From Pseudonocardiales bacterium (lineage in GTDB: Bacteria; Actinomycetota; Actinomycetes; Mycobacteriales; Jatrophihabitantaceae), in assembly GCA_030840415.1 (NCBI GenBank), contig JAVEEO010000204.1, positions 1 to 9,918 on the forward strand: DNA of 9,918 nt. The letters run 5' to 3'. A program made the position numbers and the translations under genes. Under the pieces are notes generated by a model that saw nothing but the letters and a program-made list of their open reading frames with translations, had not been told where the DNA came from and made no database searches. Below are positions 8,547-9,918 of this stretch, one piece after another (the stretch's first letter is position 1; the number at the start of each line of letters is the position of its first letter).

Positions 8547-9188
8547 ATGAGCAAGCCCGCACTGGCAGCTGCCCGGTTGTACCTGTGCACCGATTCCCGG
8601 CGCGAGCGCGGTGATCTGGCCGACTTCCTCGACGCGGTGCTGGCCAATGGCGTCGACATCGTCCAGCTGCGAGAGAAGAACCTGGAGGCCGCCGATGAAC
8701 TTGCAGCGCTCGAGGTCTTTGCCGACGCCTGCCGCCGGCACGGCCGGCTGCTCGCGGTCAACGACCGCGCCGACCTGGCGGTGGCGGCGGGCGCGGACGT
8801 GCTGCACCTGGGCCAGCGCGACCTGGCTCCGGCCACCGCCCGCCGGATCGTCGGCCCGGACGTGCTGATCGGGTTGAGCAGCCACAGCAGTGAGCAGGCC
8901 CGTGCCGCGGCCGCCGCGGCCGAGGTGGACTACTTCTGCCTGGGGCCGATCTGGTCGACCCCGACCAAGCCGGGACGCCCGCACACCGGCCTGGCACCGG
9001 TGGCCGGCCTGGCAGCGGAGGGACCGGCGAAGCCGTGGTTCGGCATCGGCGGGATCGACGAGGCCACCCTCGATGAGGTGCTCGAGGCCGGCGCCCGCCG
9101 GGTGGTGGTGGTGCGGGTGCTGACCGAGGCGGCCGACCCGGCGGCGGTAGCGGCCCGGCTGGCCGCCCGGTTGGCTGCCACCGGCTGA
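8547..9188 (+). CDS. thiE: Thiamin phosphate synthase
   Basis: Joins HMP-PP and thiazole phosphate to form thiamin monophosphate; cytosolic TIM-barrel enzyme. 213 residues, the usual length. Motifs seen: LYLCTDS (11-17), VQLREKN (39-45) binding the pyrophosphate, [10 protein letters not shown] (70-79), LHLGQRDL (86-93), LIGLSSHS (107-114, where STHS is more usual), [11 protein letters not shown] (131-141) and FGIGGID (165-171). The start is ATG 8547. An in-frame extension of 22 codons back to 8481 lacks family sequence and overlaps the promoter region. The gene is divergent from thiO and followed after 78 bp by gpgS. With ThiD and ThiOSG it supplies the last shared step of the pathway; thiamin phosphate kinase is not in the window. 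Confidence 0.95.
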   Translation: MSKPALAAARLYLCTDSRRERGDLADFLDAVLANGVDIVQLREKNLEAADELAALEVFADACRRHGRLLAVNDRADLAVAAGADVLHLGQRDLAPATARRIVGPDVLIGLSSHSSEQARAAAAAAEVDYFCLGPIWSTPTKPGRPHTGLAPVAGLAAEGPAKPWFGIGGIDEATLDEVLEAGARRVVVVRVLTEAADPAAVAARLAARLAATG

Positions 9189-9224
9189 CCGCTGCTCGTC
9201 CAGCACGGCGGCGGAACGGCTGTG

Positions 9225-9262
9225 TAGCGTCGCAAACCTCCGGAGCAAACCAGCGAGGGGAG
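9225..9262 (+). promoter_or_regulatory. Probable -10 and ribosome site of gpgS
   Basis: TAGCGT (9225-9230) matches TANNNT, and GAGGGGAG (9255-9262) is a strong Shine-Dalgarno four bases before ATG 9267. This contrasts with the seemingly leaderless thi genes next door. No -35 is recognisable. Confidence 0.4.
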
Positions 9263-9266
9263 CGGA

Positions 9267-9918
9267 ATGGACAGCGCGGCCCGGCGATGGTTCGACGCGC
9301 GCACCTTCGACGCCGGCCGGTTCGATGCCGCTCAGCTGGCCGGCCTCAAGCGGCAGTCCGGCCAGACCGTCAGCGTGGTCATCCCGGCCCGCAACGAGGC
9401 GGCCACGGTGGCGGCGGTGGTGGGCCAGATCCGTACCGCGCTGCAGGCCAGCGGGCTGGTGGACGAGCTGATCGTGCTCGATTCCGACTCCACCGACGAC
9501 ACCGCCGCGATCGCCCGGACGGCCGGGGCCACCGTGTTCGCCGCCCGCGACATCGACACCGGCACCGCGGCCAGTCCCGGCAAGGGCGAGGCGCTGTGGA
9601 AGTCGCTGTTCGTCAGTACCGGCGACCTGCTGGTCTTCATCGACGCCGACCTCACCGACTGGGGCCCGCACTTCGTGACCGGCCTGCTCGGCCCGCTGCT
9701 CATCGACCCCGGAACCCTGCTGGTCAAGGGCTTCTACGACCGGCTGGCCGACGACCTGCCCGAGCAGCTCGGTGCCACTGCCGCGCCGGCGACCCCGCAG
9801 GGTGGCCGGGTCACCGAACTGGTGGCCCGGCCACTGCTCAACCTCTACTGGCCCGAGCTGGCAGCGGTCGTCCAGCCACTGGCCGGCGAGTGGGCGGTAC
9901 GGCGCTCGCTGATGGAGT
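9267..9918 (+). CDS. gpgS: Glucosyl-3-phosphoglycerate synthase, N-terminal 217 residues (3' end outside window)
   Basis: GT-A fold retaining glycosyltransferase (family GT81 by recollection) that moves glucose from a nucleotide sugar to 3-phosphoglycerate, giving glucosyl-3-phosphoglycerate. This is the first step to glucosylglycerate, and in mycobacteria to methylglucose lipopolysaccharides. Visible are SVVIPARNEAATV (36-48), VDELIVLDSDSTDDT (65-79), PGKGEALWKSL (104-114), the metal-binding IDADL (125-129), LVKGFYDR (152-159), GGRVTELVARPLL (179-191) and VVQPLAGEWAVRRSLM (201-216). All align with my memory of the M. tuberculosis enzyme, and the first 33 residues are a short variable leader. 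The frame stays open to the last base. The gene follows thiE but has its own ribosome site and probable promoter, so a functional link to thiamin is not implied. Confidence 0.92.
   Translation, partial: MDSAARRWFDARTFDAGRFDAAQLAGLKRQSGQTVSVVIPARNEAATVAAVVGQIRTALQASGLVDELIVLDSDSTDDTAAIARTAGATVFAARDIDTGTAASPGKGEALWKSLFVSTGDLLVFIDADLTDWGPHFVTGLLGPLLIDPGTLLVKGFYDRLADDLPEQLGATAAPATPQGGRVTELVARPLLNLYWPELAAVVQPLAGEWAVRRSLME

Noticed and set aside
8437..8562. N-terminal extension of ThiO to 8562
   Set aside because: The extra 42 residues have no FAD-domain sequence and overlap the thiE promoter and start; the Rossmann motif follows ATG 8436 at the normal distance.
7282..9671. Long antisense frames opposite thiO, thiE and gpgS
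   Set aside because: High GC makes long open shadow frames; they are Arg/Gly/Pro/Ala-rich without motifs, while the opposite strand has complete enzyme families.

Overview
This is chromosomal DNA from a high-GC actinobacterium. Sampled lines in the flanking parts run well above 70% GC. The window carries mycothione reductase (mycothiol metabolism is restricted to Actinomycetota) and glucosyl-3-phosphoglycerate synthase, and several genes look leaderless behind TANNNT-type -10 boxes, which is common in this phylum. I cannot assign a family with confidence.

Layout, left to right: the 3' part of mtr (+) overlaps a ROK-family sugar-kinase-like gene (+). This converges on thiD (-). thiD is divergent from a TPP riboswitch that leads a two-gene unit, a CytX-like NCS1 transporter and thiG (+), joined by an ATGA overlap. 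After thiG comes about 2.2 kb of clearly lower GC (sampled lines about 55-62%). It holds a two-gene minus-strand cassette: a tandem winged-helix protein followed by a DUF3800 (RNase H-like) protein, with about 300 bp of gene-free DNA on each side. Then come thiS and thiO (-), a divergent thiE (+), and the 5' part of gpgS (+), which runs off the window.

The core is a thiamin locus. ThiO, ThiS and ThiG make the thiazole phosphate, ThiD phosphorylates HMP (probably imported by the CytX-like carrier), and ThiE joins the two halves into thiamin phosphate. Only the transporter-thiG unit carries the riboswitch. thiD, thiO and thiE seem to start at or within a few bases of their transcription starts.

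The most unusual element is the wHTH-DUF3800 cassette. It sits at the junction between two convergent thi units and breaks neither. It has its own putative promoter and operator repeats, a plus-strand intrinsic terminator just beyond its 3' end, and an inverted-repeat-rich non-coding stretch upstream. It looks like a horizontally acquired module of unknown function. No integrase, transposase or tRNA is visible, so its mode of entry is unknown. A second notable point is the overlapping, nearly symmetric -10 box between thiD and the riboswitch, which may fire in both directions.
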